DNA of 64,000 nucleotides, taken from positions 1 to 64,000 of the forward strand of contig CASFJV010000063.1 in NCBI GenBank assembly GCA_949295125.1. Direction: 5' to 3'. The notes below the pieces were generated by a model. The model did no database searches. It worked only from the letters and a program-made list of their open reading frames with translations, and had not been told where the DNA came from. Source of the stretch: an uncultured Spirochaetales bacterium (GTDB lineage: Bacteria; Spirochaetota; Spirochaetia; Sphaerochaetales; Sphaerochaetaceae). The translations under genes were made by a program, and so were the position numbers. Shown piece after piece: positions 16,510-24,964 of this stretch; within the stretch, counting starts at the first letter, position 1, and each line of letters begins with the position of its first letter.

Positions 16510-17640
16510 TCACTTCCTTGGACTTTCAAGCTTATCTACAGCTTCTTCAAGAAGTTCAGTGATCCTGAGGTGCTGAGGGCATGCATCTTCGCACTGCCTG
16601 CACTTTATGCATTCGCTTGCTTTTCCTGATCCGCGGTCAACCAGTGATGAGTAGAACATCCTTGGCCGGTTGTCGTTAGGATAGAGCCTTGCCATATTCA
16701 GGGCACGGAATATATCTGGTATGCTGATGTTCATTGGACAGCCTGGAGTGCAGTAGCGGCATGACGTGCACTCAACAAGCTCTTTGTCCTGCAGAATGGC
16801 GACGACTTTCTTTACTGTGTCCTTTTCACTTTCGCTTAGCGGAGTGAAGTCCTTCATTGTCCTTATGTTGTCTTTCATCTGTTCGATGGTGGACATGCCG
16901 CTTAGTATTGTCATGACTCCATCAAGAGACCCAACAAATCTCAGTGCCCATGAAGCAGGGGAGGCATCCTTATCTGCATCATGCAGGATTTTCCCAGCTT
17001 CTTCCGGAAGCCGGGCAAGCGTCCCTCCTTTTACCGGTTCCATCACAATTATAGGGATATTCCTTTCTGTAAGTATTTCATATAGCCGCCCTGACTGGAC
17101 CAGCTGGTTATTCCAGTCTGCATAATTCAGCTGGATCTGAACGAAATCCACATCAGGATGCCTATCCAGCACATTCTCAAGCAGCTCAGGAGATCCATGG
17201 AATGAAAATCCGAAGTTCCTGATCCTGCCTTCCTTCTTCTTTTCTGCTCCCCATTCAAAGCAATGGTATTTTTCATATTTTTCTATCCTGGGGCCTTCTT
17301 CTATGCTGTGAAGGAGATAGAAGTCAAAGTAACTGACACCTGTCTTTTCAAGCTGTTCGCTAAAGATTCTTTCAACATCATCCTCTTTTTCCAGGACCCA
17401 TCCAGGGAGTTTTGTGGCAAGCCTGAAAGACTCTCTTGGATAACGTTCTGTAAGAACTTCCTTCACTACGTTTTCTGATTTCCCGTTGTGGTAGACATAG
17501 GCGGTATCGAAATAGTTCATTCCAGAAGACATGTAAAGATCCACCATCTCCTTTACTGTCTCAATATCTACGTTTCCATTAACTTCCGGGAGTCTCATCA
17601 GCCCGAATCCAAGGCGTGGCATATTTGATCTGTCCAGCAT
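16510..17640 (-). CDS. aldo/keto reductase with C-terminal 4Fe-4S ferredoxin domain
   Basis: 376-residue cytoplasmic oxidoreductase. Residues 1-280 form an AKR barrel with RLGFGLMRLPE at the start, the catalytic Asp/Tyr segment NYFDTAYVYHNGKSE, and LHSIEEG. Residues 285-376 carry two CxxCxxCxxxCP clusters (CTSCRYCTPGCP and CIKCRQCEDACP), so it should hold two 4Fe-4S clusters and may pass electrons to ferredoxin. I start it at the ATG at 17640, preceded by TTGGAGG. It lies 35 bases after brnQ on the same strand and may be cotranscribed. The substrate is unknown. Confidence 0.9.
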   Translation of the reverse strand: MLDRSNMPRLGFGLMRLPEVNGNVDIETVKEMVDLYMSSGMNYFDTAYVYHNGKSENVVKEVLTERYPRESFRLATKLPGWVLEKEDDVERIFSEQLEKTGVSYFDFYLLHSIEEGPRIEKYEKYHCFEWGAEKKKEGRIRNFGFSFHGSPELLENVLDRHPDVDFVQIQLNYADWNNQLVQSGRLYEILTERNIPIIVMEPVKGGTLARLPEEAGKILHDADKDASPASWALRFVGSLDGVMTILSGMSTIEQMKDNIRTMKDFTPLSESEKDTVKKVVAILQDKELVECTSCRYCTPGCPMNISIPDIFRALNMARLYPNDNRPRMFYSSLVDRGSGKASECIKCRQCEDACPQHLRITELLEEAVDKLESPRK

Positions 17641-17675
17641 CTGCTTCCTCCAATACAAAATAAAAAAGTTCTGTT

Positions 17676-18920
17676 CTATCCTTGTTTCAAACTCTTTTTC
17701 CTGTCAAGCAAATAGCCTGCGATTCCCCCAATAATTGCAGGTGGCAGCCATATGAACGGTGATGAGAACAGCTTCAGTATCGTCAGCAGGGAAAAGAGGA
17801 GGGCAAGAGTTACACTGAACACATATGTGCAGTGCAGCTTGTCCGTGTCCTTGATAAACGACAGGCCTATCAGTGTTATGGCTGCAGGGTAGAGCAATGT
17901 AAGTATGGGGCTTGAGACTCTGATAATGGCATCGAGCCCTATGTTGGATATCAGGAAGGAGAAGAAAGCGAAGATGAATATCCATGCTGTCCTGCTGATT
18001 CTGCTGTATAGCCTGTTGAAGAATTCCCCACAAGAAGAAAGCAGTCCTACTGAGGTGTTAAAGCATGCGATGATGAAGATCAGGGCCAGTATCGGGCGGC
18101 CAAAGCTGCCGGAGACATGGTAAGCCATCTCAGACAGGACTTCAGCACCATTTGATGCATCAGAGGAAAAGCTTCTTGCAGAAAGGCCGACGGACACTAT
18201 CATGAGATAGATTGCCAGAAGCAGTATTCCTCCGCCGATTGCTGCGATTGCTTCCTCTCTTCTCTCTTTCCCTTTCTCCGTCCCGATAGCCTTTACATTG
18301 ATTGAAAGTATTATTCCGAATACCAGTCCGGCTAAGGCATCCATTGTCTGATAGCCATCAGTAAAACCAGTCTGGAATGCGCTTTCTGAATAGGCATCCT
18401 TTGCTGGCATGTTTGAATCATATGGAACAGAGAGCGAAAAAACAAAGAGAATGACTATCAGCAGCACGAGTGCTGGAGAGAGTATTCTCCCAAGCCTTCT
18501 TGTCAGTTTTTCCGGGCGCAGTGCAATGAGTGAACTCAGGAAAAAGAAGATGGCGGAATAGATAAGCCTTGAAGCCATGCTGTCAAAAGGATATGCCTTC
18601 ACAAGCATTTCATAACTTGTGCTTGCAGTCCTTGGAATCGCAAGGCAAGGGCCAATTGCGAGATAGATGGCAACTGTGAATATTATGCCGAATGCAGGAT
18701 GCACCCTGCCTGCAAGCTTTTCCGCAGACCCTGCCCGGCTTATTGCGATAAGGGATAATACCGGAAGCCCTATGGCAGTTATGACAAATCCCAGGAATGC
18801 AATGCCTGCGTTTTCGCCGGCTTTATATGCAAGAAATGGGGGGAATATGAGGTTCCCTGCACCAAAAAACATGGCAAAAATGGTAAATGATAAGATAACT
18901 CTCTTCTTTAAGCCGGTCAT
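17676..18920 (-). CDS. brnQ: branched-chain amino acid:cation symporter (BrnQ/LIVCS family)
   Basis: About twelve membrane segments over 414 residues. The N-terminal signature ILSFTIFAMFFGAGNLIFPPFLAYKAG is diagnostic of the LIVCS family, which imports leucine, isoleucine and valine with sodium ions or protons. GPCLAIPRTASTSYE near residue 95 is also typical. I start it at the internal ATG (18920), where family members begin; the longer frame adds an unrelated 26-residue stretch. The start lacks a Shine-Dalgarno and has GATAAT six bases upstream, so the mRNA may be leaderless. The ferredoxin-type reductase follows. Confidence 0.92.
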   Translation of the reverse strand: MTGLKKRVILSFTIFAMFFGAGNLIFPPFLAYKAGENAGIAFLGFVITAIGLPVLSLIAISRAGSAEKLAGRVHPAFGIIFTVAIYLAIGPCLAIPRTASTSYEMLVKAYPFDSMASRLIYSAIFFFLSSLIALRPEKLTRRLGRILSPALVLLIVILFVFSLSVPYDSNMPAKDAYSESAFQTGFTDGYQTMDALAGLVFGIILSINVKAIGTEKGKERREEAIAAIGGGILLLAIYLMIVSVGLSARSFSSDASNGAEVLSEMAYHVSGSFGRPILALIFIIACFNTSVGLLSSCGEFFNRLYSRISRTAWIFIFAFFSFLISNIGLDAIIRVSSPILTLLYPAAITLIGLSFIKDTDKLHCTYVFSVTLALLFSLLTILKLFSSPFIWLPPAIIGGIAGYLLDRKKSLKQG

Positions 18921-18926
18921 ATCAGT

Positions 18927-18932
18927 ATTATC
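18927..18932 (-). promoter_or_regulatory. -10 hexamer, candidate leaderless promoter
   Basis: GATAAT on the minus strand ends six bases before the ATG at 18920. It matches TATAAT at five of six positions but has no clear -35. Confidence 0.35.
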
Positions 18933-19042
18933 TTCGCAGAAAGAATACCAGAAGGCAAGAACGTTAATGATAGCGGTGGCCCTCCTGATCCGATCCATGC
19001 CGGCAGACCTTTCTCCATTTTATCCATTTCCCTGTGGACACC

Positions 19043-19072
19043 TTGTGCCAATCAGTCTTTTTCTGTTACCCT
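19043..19072 (+). promoter_or_regulatory. candidate promoter of the MFS exporter
   Basis: TTGTGC (19043-19048), 18-bp spacer, TACCCT (19067-19072). It would start a transcript just upstream of the leader ORF at 19103. Confidence 0.35.
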
Positions 19073-19102
19073 TCAGACAGATTAATAAGGAGAACTTTTC
19101 CT

Positions 19103-19138
19103 ATGCTTTGTATTGCAGCAGCTCCCTGCGAAGCCTGA
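19103..19138 (+). CDS. 11-codon leader peptide of the MFS exporter
   Basis: The frame MLCIAAAPCEA has an AAGGAG Shine-Dalgarno (19087-19092) ten bases upstream, better placed than for many genes here. Its last codons and stop form the 5' arm of a 16-bp stem reaching towards the exporter gene. By analogy with erm, mef and similar drug-inducible genes, ribosome stalling on this peptide could open the stem. Coding status is inferred from the signals, not from similarity. Confidence 0.45.
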   Translation: MLCIAAAPCEA

Positions 19139-19210
19139 AGCGGACGGCCGCATGGAGCATAGATAAACAGGTCCGCCAGGCTTTGCTTCAGAAAAAAATC
19201 ATAAAGGAGC
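19128..19210 (+). promoter_or_regulatory. candidate translational attenuator with alternative hairpins
   Basis: Bases 19128-19145 pair with 19171-19186 in a 16-bp stem interrupted by a two-base bulge (138-139) and one G-U pair, closing a 25-base loop. GCTCC (19121-19125), inside the leader ORF, can pair either with GGAGC in that loop (19154-19158) or with GGAGC (19206-19210), which contains the exporter's Shine-Dalgarno. A GCGG/CCGC hairpin (19140-19151) competes with the long stem. Mutually exclusive folds of this kind are typical of ribosome-controlled attenuators. Confidence 0.5.
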
Positions 19211-19216
19211 AAAGCA

Positions 19217-20488
19217 ATGAAAGATAAAAAGAATTTCAACAATTTCCTGCTACTATGGGCAACCCAGACACTTTCACGTCTTGGATCGTCATTGACGCCA
19301 TTTGCGCTTATTTTATGGGCTTATGGTGAGACTGGATCTGCACTGAGCACTGCACTTCTTACAGTATCTTCTTATGTGCCTTATATTCTTCTCTCGCTTC
19401 CTGTAGGAACTCTGACTGACAGGATGAATAAGAAACGCCTGATGCTTCTTTCCGATACGGCAGCAGCATTATGCACATTCACGATACTTTTAATATGGCT
19501 TTCGGGAAATCTTGAACTATGGCATATCTATTTAGTGAACTGCATCACTGGAACAGCGCAGGCATTCCAGCAGCCTGCAAGCGAGGTTGCAATTACACTG
19601 GTTACGCCCGAGGATAAGTACCAGAAAGCAGGGAGCCTCAATGCTCTTGCATACAGTGTAATCAATATGGCATCTCCACTGATTGCAACAGCCCTGTATT
19701 CTGCCGGAGGCCTTAGCCTTGTGATTGCCGCAGATCTATTGACATTCACGGTGGCATTCCTTTCTCTCCTGCTCTTTGTCAGGATACCGGAGCCTGGCAG
19801 CATAAAAGGGAAGGACAGCCATATCCTGATGGATCTGAAGGAAGCACTGGGGTTCTTCAGGATAAATGCCGGAATACTCCAGGTAATATTATTCCTTGCT
19901 GCGATCAATTTCATAGCTTCGATCTATAATGCTGCACTTCCTGCCATGATCCTAAGTTTGGAAGATGAGAGTGTGCTTGCTGCCGTACAGTCAGCGGCAG
20001 GCATAGCCATGATTGCCGGAAGTGCAATTGCCACCATGATGCCATCTCCAAAGAGCAGGGTGAGGGTAATCATAAGTTCGCTGTTTATCGCAATGAGTAC
20101 GGAGAACTTCATGCTTGCTTTCTTTAAAAGCCCTGTAATGTGGTGTATAGGGGCATTCCTCGGATGGCTCTTCATCCCTGTAATGAACACAAATCTGGAT
20201 GCACTGATGAGAAGCCAGATTCCGCCTCTCATGCAGGGAAGGGTGTATTCTGCAAGAAATATGCTTCAGTTCTTCACCATTCCTCTTGGATACCTTGCTG
20301 GTGGATTCCTTGTTGACAGCGTATTTGAACCGTTCATGGCTGGGAGTTCCAGCATTATCCTAAGGAACCTGTTTGGAACAGGAAAAGGGTCTGGCTCTGC
20401 ATTCCTTTTTTCCGTAATCGGCGTAATGGGGGTGCTTACCTGTGTGATTTTCTCAAGGCTTAAGGCTATGAGACAGCTGGAGAGATGA
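19217..20488 (+). CDS. MFS transporter (MefA/EntS-like, probable drug exporter)
   Basis: 423-residue inner-membrane protein with about twelve hydrophobic segments. Its start (FLLLWATQTLSRLGSSLTPFALILWAY) and the loop LPVGTLTDRMNKKRLM match the MFS_3 group that includes macrolide exporter MefA and enterobactin exporter EntS. FQQPASEVAITLVTPEDKYQKAGSLN is also characteristic of that group. AAAGGAG lies seven bases before the ATG. The leader ORF and alternative hairpins upstream suggest control by ribosome-targeting compounds, which would fit an antibiotic exporter, but the substrate is not readable from sequence. Confidence 0.85.
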   Translation: MKDKKNFNNFLLLWATQTLSRLGSSLTPFALILWAYGETGSALSTALLTVSSYVPYILLSLPVGTLTDRMNKKRLMLLSDTAAALCTFTILLIWLSGNLELWHIYLVNCITGTAQAFQQPASEVAITLVTPEDKYQKAGSLNALAYSVINMASPLIATALYSAGGLSLVIAADLLTFTVAFLSLLLFVRIPEPGSIKGKDSHILMDLKEALGFFRINAGILQVILFLAAINFIASIYNAALPAMILSLEDESVLAAVQSAAGIAMIAGSAIATMMPSPKSRVRVIISSLFIAMSTENFMLAFFKSPVMWCIGAFLGWLFIPVMNTNLDALMRSQIPPLMQGRVYSARNMLQFFTIPLGYLAGGFLVDSVFEPFMAGSSSIILRNLFGTGKGSGSAFLFSVIGVMGVLTCVIFSRLKAMRQLER

Positions 20489-20499
20489 TAACTGCGTTT

Positions 20500-20533
20500 T
20501 GCCATCCTTTCATGGGTGGCAGAGGTTTTGTTT
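20500..20533 (+). terminator. probable terminator of the MFS gene
   Basis: GCCATCC / GGGTGGC with a short TTTCAT loop, followed after a few bases by GGTTTTGTTTTT. The T-run is displaced, so termination may be partial. Confidence 0.5.
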
Positions 20534-20541
20534 TTACCGGT

Positions 20542-21309
20542 TTATGCCTGCCAGAATTCCGTTGTATCCATATCCATGACAGTCAGAGGCCCGTCTTTTC
20601 CTGCACCCGTGTCAATGGCACATAGATGATAGGACTCAGAGTGAAATGGCTTTCCTGATCTCATGGGCGAATGGCCTATCCATATGTTCCTGCTGGTCCT
20701 GAGTGGAGGCATCACGTCCTTATCTCCGTATTCACTTGTAATGGCTGAGATCAGATAGTCTCTATCCCAGTACAGCTCTTCAAGCGTTTCATATTCCCTC
20801 ATGTCGATGCCCATCCTTATAAGGTTCATGAACTCGATTTCTGTCATGAAGATCGGAGTGGGGCGCTTTGTCCTGGCGATGCTGATGAGTTTTTCCTCAT
20901 TCACTCCCTTAGGAAGACCTGCATGCATGATGATGTCCGTCTCAGTGATCCTTAAAAGAGGAATTTCCTCAATCCATTTTCTAAGCTTCTCAAGCCACTT
21001 TGCAGGCTTAGCAGACAGCTTTTCGACTGTGATATCTCCTCCGTTCCTTTCTATCCAGAGTGGATCGGCAGTTCCTGTATGAAGCCAGTATTCAAGCCAG
21101 GAATCATGGTTGCCAAGTACAGGGCAGAACGATTTTCCAAACCCCATCAGGCAGTCAAGCACTTCTACAGGCTTATCTCCCCGGTCGCAGAGGTCACCGG
21201 TAGAGTAGAGGATATCGGCATCAGGATTGAAGCATGCTTTTTTGAGTACGTTCATAAGCTTTCCGTATCTGCTATGAATGTCGCCTATTATAAGATTCCG
21301 TCCCATCAT
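20542..21309 (-). CDS. calcineurin-like metallophosphatase (Ser/Thr phosphatase or Ap4A hydrolase type)
   Basis: Cytoplasmic two-metal phosphoesterase of the PPP group. All metal motifs are present: GDIHSRY (residue 10 region), GDLCDRG, GNHD, MHAGLP and GHSP. Members act on phosphoserine/threonine or on bis(5'-nucleosyl)-tetraphosphates, and sequence alone does not decide. The first glycine motif ends in Ser rather than the usual Gly (GDIHG). I prefer the ATG at 21309, next to conserved sequence and preceded by GGGACGG; an ATG at 21348 would add 13 unconserved residues. It is convergent with the MFS gene. Confidence 0.85.
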   Translation of the reverse strand: MMGRNLIIGDIHSRYGKLMNVLKKACFNPDADILYSTGDLCDRGDKPVEVLDCLMGFGKSFCPVLGNHDSWLEYWLHTGTADPLWIERNGGDITVEKLSAKPAKWLEKLRKWIEEIPLLRITETDIIMHAGLPKGVNEEKLISIARTKRPTPIFMTEIEFMNLIRMGIDMREYETLEELYWDRDYLISAITSEYGDKDVMPPLRTSRNIWIGHSPMRSGKPFHSESYHLCAIDTGAGKDGPLTVMDMDTTEFWQA

Positions 21310-21348
21310 TTTCCGTCCCTTAGGAGTTTTTTCCTCATCGCCATACAT

Positions 21349-21575
21349 GCCGCTTTATTCTCATATGAATAGTTTATGCAAACTTTTATGATCAAGCAAA
21401 GGTTATAGTGATTTTAAGCCACTGTTGCCTGGAAAAGTAAAAGCAATCATTCTAAACAATATAAAAAGATGCAATGGTTTCTCTGCTTATGAATTTGCTT
21501 TCAGCGTGATGGGGTAGGTAACTATCGGATCTGGCAAAATACTTGTTTTACGGTGATTCTCTATTCCCGGAAGCT
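21349..21575. other. gene-free A+T-rich stretch
   Basis: Together with the tRNA region this makes a 560-base gap between protein genes. It presumably holds the phosphatase promoter. I see no ORF with a ribosome binding site, no strong repeat and no recognised RNA. Confidence 0.3.
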
Positions 21576-21616
21576 CTGAAAAACGAAACAGCTCCCTGAC
21601 TTTGAGGGAGCTGTTT
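21576..21616 (-). terminator. Rho-independent terminator of tRNA-Ala
   Basis: On the minus strand AAACAGCTCCCT / AGGGAGCTGTTT, twelve pairs with a six-base loop, followed by CGTTTTT. It begins a few bases after the tRNA 3' end. Confidence 0.9.
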
Positions 21617-21620
21617 TAAG

Positions 21621-21694
21621 TGGAGCTGATCGGACTTGAACCGACTACCTATTGAATGCCATTCAATCGCTCTAGCCAGATGAGCTACAGCCCC
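21621..21694 (-). tRNA. tRNA-Ala (anticodon GGC)
   Basis: 74-base cloverleaf: acceptor GGGGCTG / CAGCTCC (one G-U), D stem GCTC / GAGC, anticodon stem ATTGA / TCAAT with loop ATGGCAT (GGC at 34-36), T arm with GGTTCAAGTCC. Discriminator base is A. CCA is not encoded. It reads codons GCC and GCU. Confidence 0.95.
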
Positions 21695-21870
21695 GAAATG
21701 ATAACTAAAGGTAAAATAGCGTATTTTCAAGGAAATGGCAAGAAGTATATTATGTTTTAATAATAACAAAATGTGAGATTTTTAACAATTACAGACGAAA
21801 GTAATTGACCAACAGGAATAAAAGAATTAATCTTGCCTTACATTTCATTATAAGGATGATTACAGCGGTA

Positions 21871-22893
21871 ATGGAAAGAGAGAAAATCAAAGTCGCCGTT
21901 ATTGGCGCTACTGGTGCAGTTGGCCAGGTTTTCATGTGGATGTTATCAGAACACCCATGGTTTGAGTTGAGTTACGTAACCGCATCCGCAGCACGTGTCG
22001 GACAGAAATATGCGGCAACCGTACATTGGGTCATGCCATTCGAGATGCCTGAGTGCATCAAGGACATGGATGTCAGGGAATTCAATTATGTGCAGATGAA
22101 GGAAGCTGGGGTCAAAATCGTATTCTCCGCACTTCCGGCTGCAGTTGCATCAGAAGCAGAGCCACAGCTGAGAGCAAACGGTTTCTATGTCTTTTCCAAT
22201 GCTGCAGCAATGAGATATGATTCGAATGTTCCAATTCTTATTCCTGATACAAATGTGGACCAGCTTGAGCTGATCAGGAAACAGGGCTATCCTCAGACAG
22301 GATTCTGCGTAACAAACGCAAACTGTGTCACAACCGGACTTGCAATGGCTCTTGCTCCACTGAGGAAGTATGGTATCAAGACCATTACCATAAACAGCTA
22401 CCAGAGTGTATCAGGTGCCGGCTATCCTGGACTTTCTTCATTCGACATCACAGATAACTGTATCCCTTTCATCAAGGGAGAAGAGGAGAAGATTGAAAAG
22501 GAAATCAAGAAGATCCTTTCCATCGATCCTGAAGTCTATGCATATACTGTAAGGGTTCCTGTCATGTTTGGCCATCTGGAGACGGTATGGCTTGAGACGG
22601 AAGAGGATCCGACAGAAGAGATGATTATTGACGACTGGAAGAATTTCAATACAGTTCCAGAGCTTCCTTCCACACCGGCTCAGCCAATCCAGTATTCCGC
22701 AGAGCCTACATTCCCTCAGCCGAAGTATGCTTTCTGGGGCAATCCGAAAGGCATGGTTGTATATACTGGAAGGCTGAAGAAAAAGAATGGAAAGATCGGT
22801 TTCTGCCTGCTTGTGAACAACATCGTAAAGGGTGCAGCCGGCGGGTCAATACAGAACGCAGAAGCATTCGTTCAGAAATATGCATTGATATAA
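21871..22893 (+). CDS. asd: aspartate-semialdehyde dehydrogenase (yeast/archaeal type)
   Basis: NADP-dependent reduction of aspartyl-4-phosphate to aspartate-4-semialdehyde, the branch point to lysine/diaminopimelate, threonine and methionine. The 340-residue protein has the dinucleotide motif VAVIGATGAVGQ (residue 10 region), the catalytic cysteine in TNANCVTTGL (Cys152) and the substrate loop SYQSVSGAGYPG. Length and the SGAGYPGLSS segment fit the yeast/archaeal subclass rather than E. coli Asd. I choose the ATG at 21871 by similarity; no clear Shine-Dalgarno is present, and an ATG at 21856 is possible. It is monocistronic with its own terminator. Confidence 0.93.
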   Translation: MEREKIKVAVIGATGAVGQVFMWMLSEHPWFELSYVTASAARVGQKYAATVHWVMPFEMPECIKDMDVREFNYVQMKEAGVKIVFSALPAAVASEAEPQLRANGFYVFSNAAAMRYDSNVPILIPDTNVDQLELIRKQGYPQTGFCVTNANCVTTGLAMALAPLRKYGIKTITINSYQSVSGAGYPGLSSFDITDNCIPFIKGEEEKIEKEIKKILSIDPEVYAYTVRVPVMFGHLETVWLETEEDPTEEMIIDDWKNFNTVPELPSTPAQPIQYSAEPTFPQPKYAFWGNPKGMVVYTGRLKKKNGKIGFCLLVNNIVKGAAGGSIQNAEAFVQKYALI

Positions 22894-22899
22894 GCATAC

Positions 22900-22927
22900 G
22901 GGCCCTTAGCGTGAGGGCTCTTCTTTT
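22900..22927 (+). terminator. Rho-independent terminator of asd
   Basis: GGGCCCT (22900-22906) / AGGGCTC (22914-22920), seven pairs with one G-U, followed by TTCTTTT. It overlaps the stop of the convergent U32 gene. Confidence 0.75.
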
Positions 22928-24900
22928 ACAACCGTATTGCACTTATCAACAATTACGTTAAGGCGTTTCCCATTCTGTTCAATTGCATATTCATGATGTC
23001 TTGAACAGCCCTGGCAGTCTTCTTTCAGGCTGTCATGCCTGAAACAGCTCCTGGATATGAAAATGGGAAGGCGGTATCCGTTCAGTTTTGTGACTTTTAC
23101 AGGATAGCCTGTTTTCCCTTCATCAAAATCAGCAGGTGCGTATGCACCGGCTAAGCTTTCTTTCAGAAGATCTTTTATCAAGGCAACAGACTCAATATTC
23201 GATGCGTAAAGGTATATGTCCATAAAATACTTATACTGGGGATGGTGCATTGCAAAATAGACATCCGCAATATTGTTCAGCCCGATAAGCAGCGGGGTAG
23301 TGATGCTTTCTGCCTTTTTCAGGAGATTGCTGTATTTCCTTTCTTCCTCATATGTGACTGCAGGAAGTGTTATGTATGTAACTCCATCTATCAGCACGCC
23401 TTCCTCATTCCATGGATATATTTCTCCTGAGAGGAGAGACCTCTCTGGAAGTGCTATGCCCTCATCTGTTCCTGAAGGCATTATGTATGTCTTCTCAGGC
23501 CTTGGACTGCTGATCAGTTCAGAGATGAATTCCCTTCTCCTTTCTTTCAGCTCCTTTGCCGGGATGAACAGCTTCTCACTGTTTTGAAGGACAATTCCAA
23601 GTCCGACGTCCTCCTGACTCTGTTCAAGGGCTTTTATCATATTCTGATCCTGATTCTTCTCGGCCTTCATGGTTGTCACATCATACCGCCTTTCAAGGTT
23701 TTCCGTTTTTACCGTGAGAATACCATCAGAAATAATCACTTCCGCTCTTATGATTTCCTTCTCTTCCTTCAGGGAATCAGTATTTATCTTCTTCAGGTTC
23801 ATTGAAGCATCACTGATCTTATAAAGCGGAGTTCCATAGCTGAGCTTTATCTCCTCGCTGAGGATGAGCTCATCATTCTTAGCCAGCCTTGCTGAGAACT
23901 TATAGGCATCAGTTCCCCTGAGAAACATAAGGCCGTCGCGGTCCTTTATTTCCTCATTAAGCCGCACTTTTACCCTTTTTCCGTTCTGGGAGATGACAGA
24001 TCCGATGACCTTTCCCGCGTGTGCTGTGTAGTTATCTGTTATGAGATCCTTATGGTTTGCTCCAGAATACTCAAAGTAGCCATCTGAGTGTTCCCTGAGG
24101 AATGTGTAGGCATGCTTGTCCTCCTCATGGGTGCCATCAAGCAGTGACCGGTAGTACTTTGCAGTGAAGTAATCATATTCATCTCCTTTCATCCTGCCTT
24201 CGACTTTCACGCTGTCTATGCCGATTCTCTCAAGCTCCCTTATCCTTTCTCCCGCATCCATATCGCGCATGCTGAATGGGTAAAGTTTCTCATTCCCATA
24301 ATTGAACCATGTCCTGCAGATCTGGGCACATTCTCCGCGGTTTGCACTGCGCCCAGTCTTGTAAAGGGAAGCCATGCAAAGCCCTGAAAAGCCATAGCAC
24401 ATGGCACCATGGATGAATACCTTGAGTTCTATGTCCCTGTTTTTTCTCCTTATGCCTTCTATCTCCTTCAGGCTCAGTTCCCTGGACAGCACAACCCGCT
24501 CAGCTCCAAGATCCTTCATCATCCTGACCCCACAGTCTGTATGTACTGCCAGCTGTGTGGACGCATGGATCCTGAGGTCAGGGAAATAGTTTCTCAGGAT
24601 TCTTATCACCCCCAGATCCTGCACAATGATGCCATCACATCCATACTTTTCAATCTCTTTCAAAAGGGAAAATACGTTTTCAAGCTCACTGTCTTTTATG
24701 AGCGTGTTGATTGTTATGTATATCTTCTTATTCCTTTCTTTTGCATAGCGCCTTATTTTCCTGAAATCGCTGATGCTGAAATTTCCTGCACCTTTACGTG
24801 CAGAGAATTCTTTCAGTCCAAAATAAACGGAATCGGCACCGCCAAGGAATGCATAAATGGCATTTTCAAGTTTTCCTGCTGGAAGTGATAGTTCTATCAT
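22906..24900 (-). CDS. U32-family peptidase-like protein (RlhA/UbiU-related)
   Basis: 664 residues with an N-terminal U32 barrel: LPAGKLENAIYAFLGGADSVYFGL at the start, HASTQLAVHTDCGVRMMKDLGAERVVLSRELS, and the Cys-rich FIHGAMCYGFSGLCMASLYKTGRSANRGECAQICR (several Cys that can ligate an Fe-S cluster), then VKVEGRMK. The C-terminal half resembles the accessory domain of the longer RlhA-like members, several of which modify tRNA or rRNA by hydroxylation rather than act as peptidases. I start it at the ATG at 24900, where the family begins. There is no Shine-Dalgarno; TACACT lies six bases upstream, so the mRNA is probably leaderless. Confidence 0.9.
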   Translation of the reverse strand: MIELSLPAGKLENAIYAFLGGADSVYFGLKEFSARKGAGNFSISDFRKIRRYAKERNKKIYITINTLIKDSELENVFSLLKEIEKYGCDGIIVQDLGVIRILRNYFPDLRIHASTQLAVHTDCGVRMMKDLGAERVVLSRELSLKEIEGIRRKNRDIELKVFIHGAMCYGFSGLCMASLYKTGRSANRGECAQICRTWFNYGNEKLYPFSMRDMDAGERIRELERIGIDSVKVEGRMKGDEYDYFTAKYYRSLLDGTHEEDKHAYTFLREHSDGYFEYSGANHKDLITDNYTAHAGKVIGSVISQNGKRVKVRLNEEIKDRDGLMFLRGTDAYKFSARLAKNDELILSEEIKLSYGTPLYKISDASMNLKKINTDSLKEEKEIIRAEVIISDGILTVKTENLERRYDVTTMKAEKNQDQNMIKALEQSQEDVGLGIVLQNSEKLFIPAKELKERRREFISELISSPRPEKTYIMPSGTDEGIALPERSLLSGEIYPWNEEGVLIDGVTYITLPAVTYEEERKYSNLLKKAESITTPLLIGLNNIADVYFAMHHPQYKYFMDIYLYASNIESVALIKDLLKESLAGAYAPADFDEGKTGYPVKVTKLNGYRLPIFISRSCFRHDSLKEDCQGCSRHHEYAIEQNGKRLNVIVDKCNTVVKEEPSR

Positions 24901-24906
24901 AGCCAA

Positions 24907-24912
24907 AGTGTA
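24907..24912 (-). promoter_or_regulatory. -10 hexamer, probable leaderless promoter
   Basis: TACACT on the minus strand, with TGG before it (extended -10), ends exactly six bases before the ATG at 24900. No Shine-Dalgarno can lie in so short a leader. Confidence 0.5.
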
Positions 24913-24964
24913 CCAAAATGGAGGCAAAGAGAATATAATATTTGAAAACTTAGAGGAGGCGCTT

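Noticed and set aside
18667-19227. 186-codon plus-strand ORF running towards the MFS gene
   Set aside because: Mostly antisense to brnQ, no Shine-Dalgarno, no domain. The real features in its last part are the leader ORF and hairpins, in another frame.
24934-24939. TATAAT as -10 for the cNMP-binding protein gene
   Set aside because: The hexamer is perfect but no acceptable -35 lies 16-18 bases upstream, and the sequence is generally A+T-rich. Not listed as a promoter.
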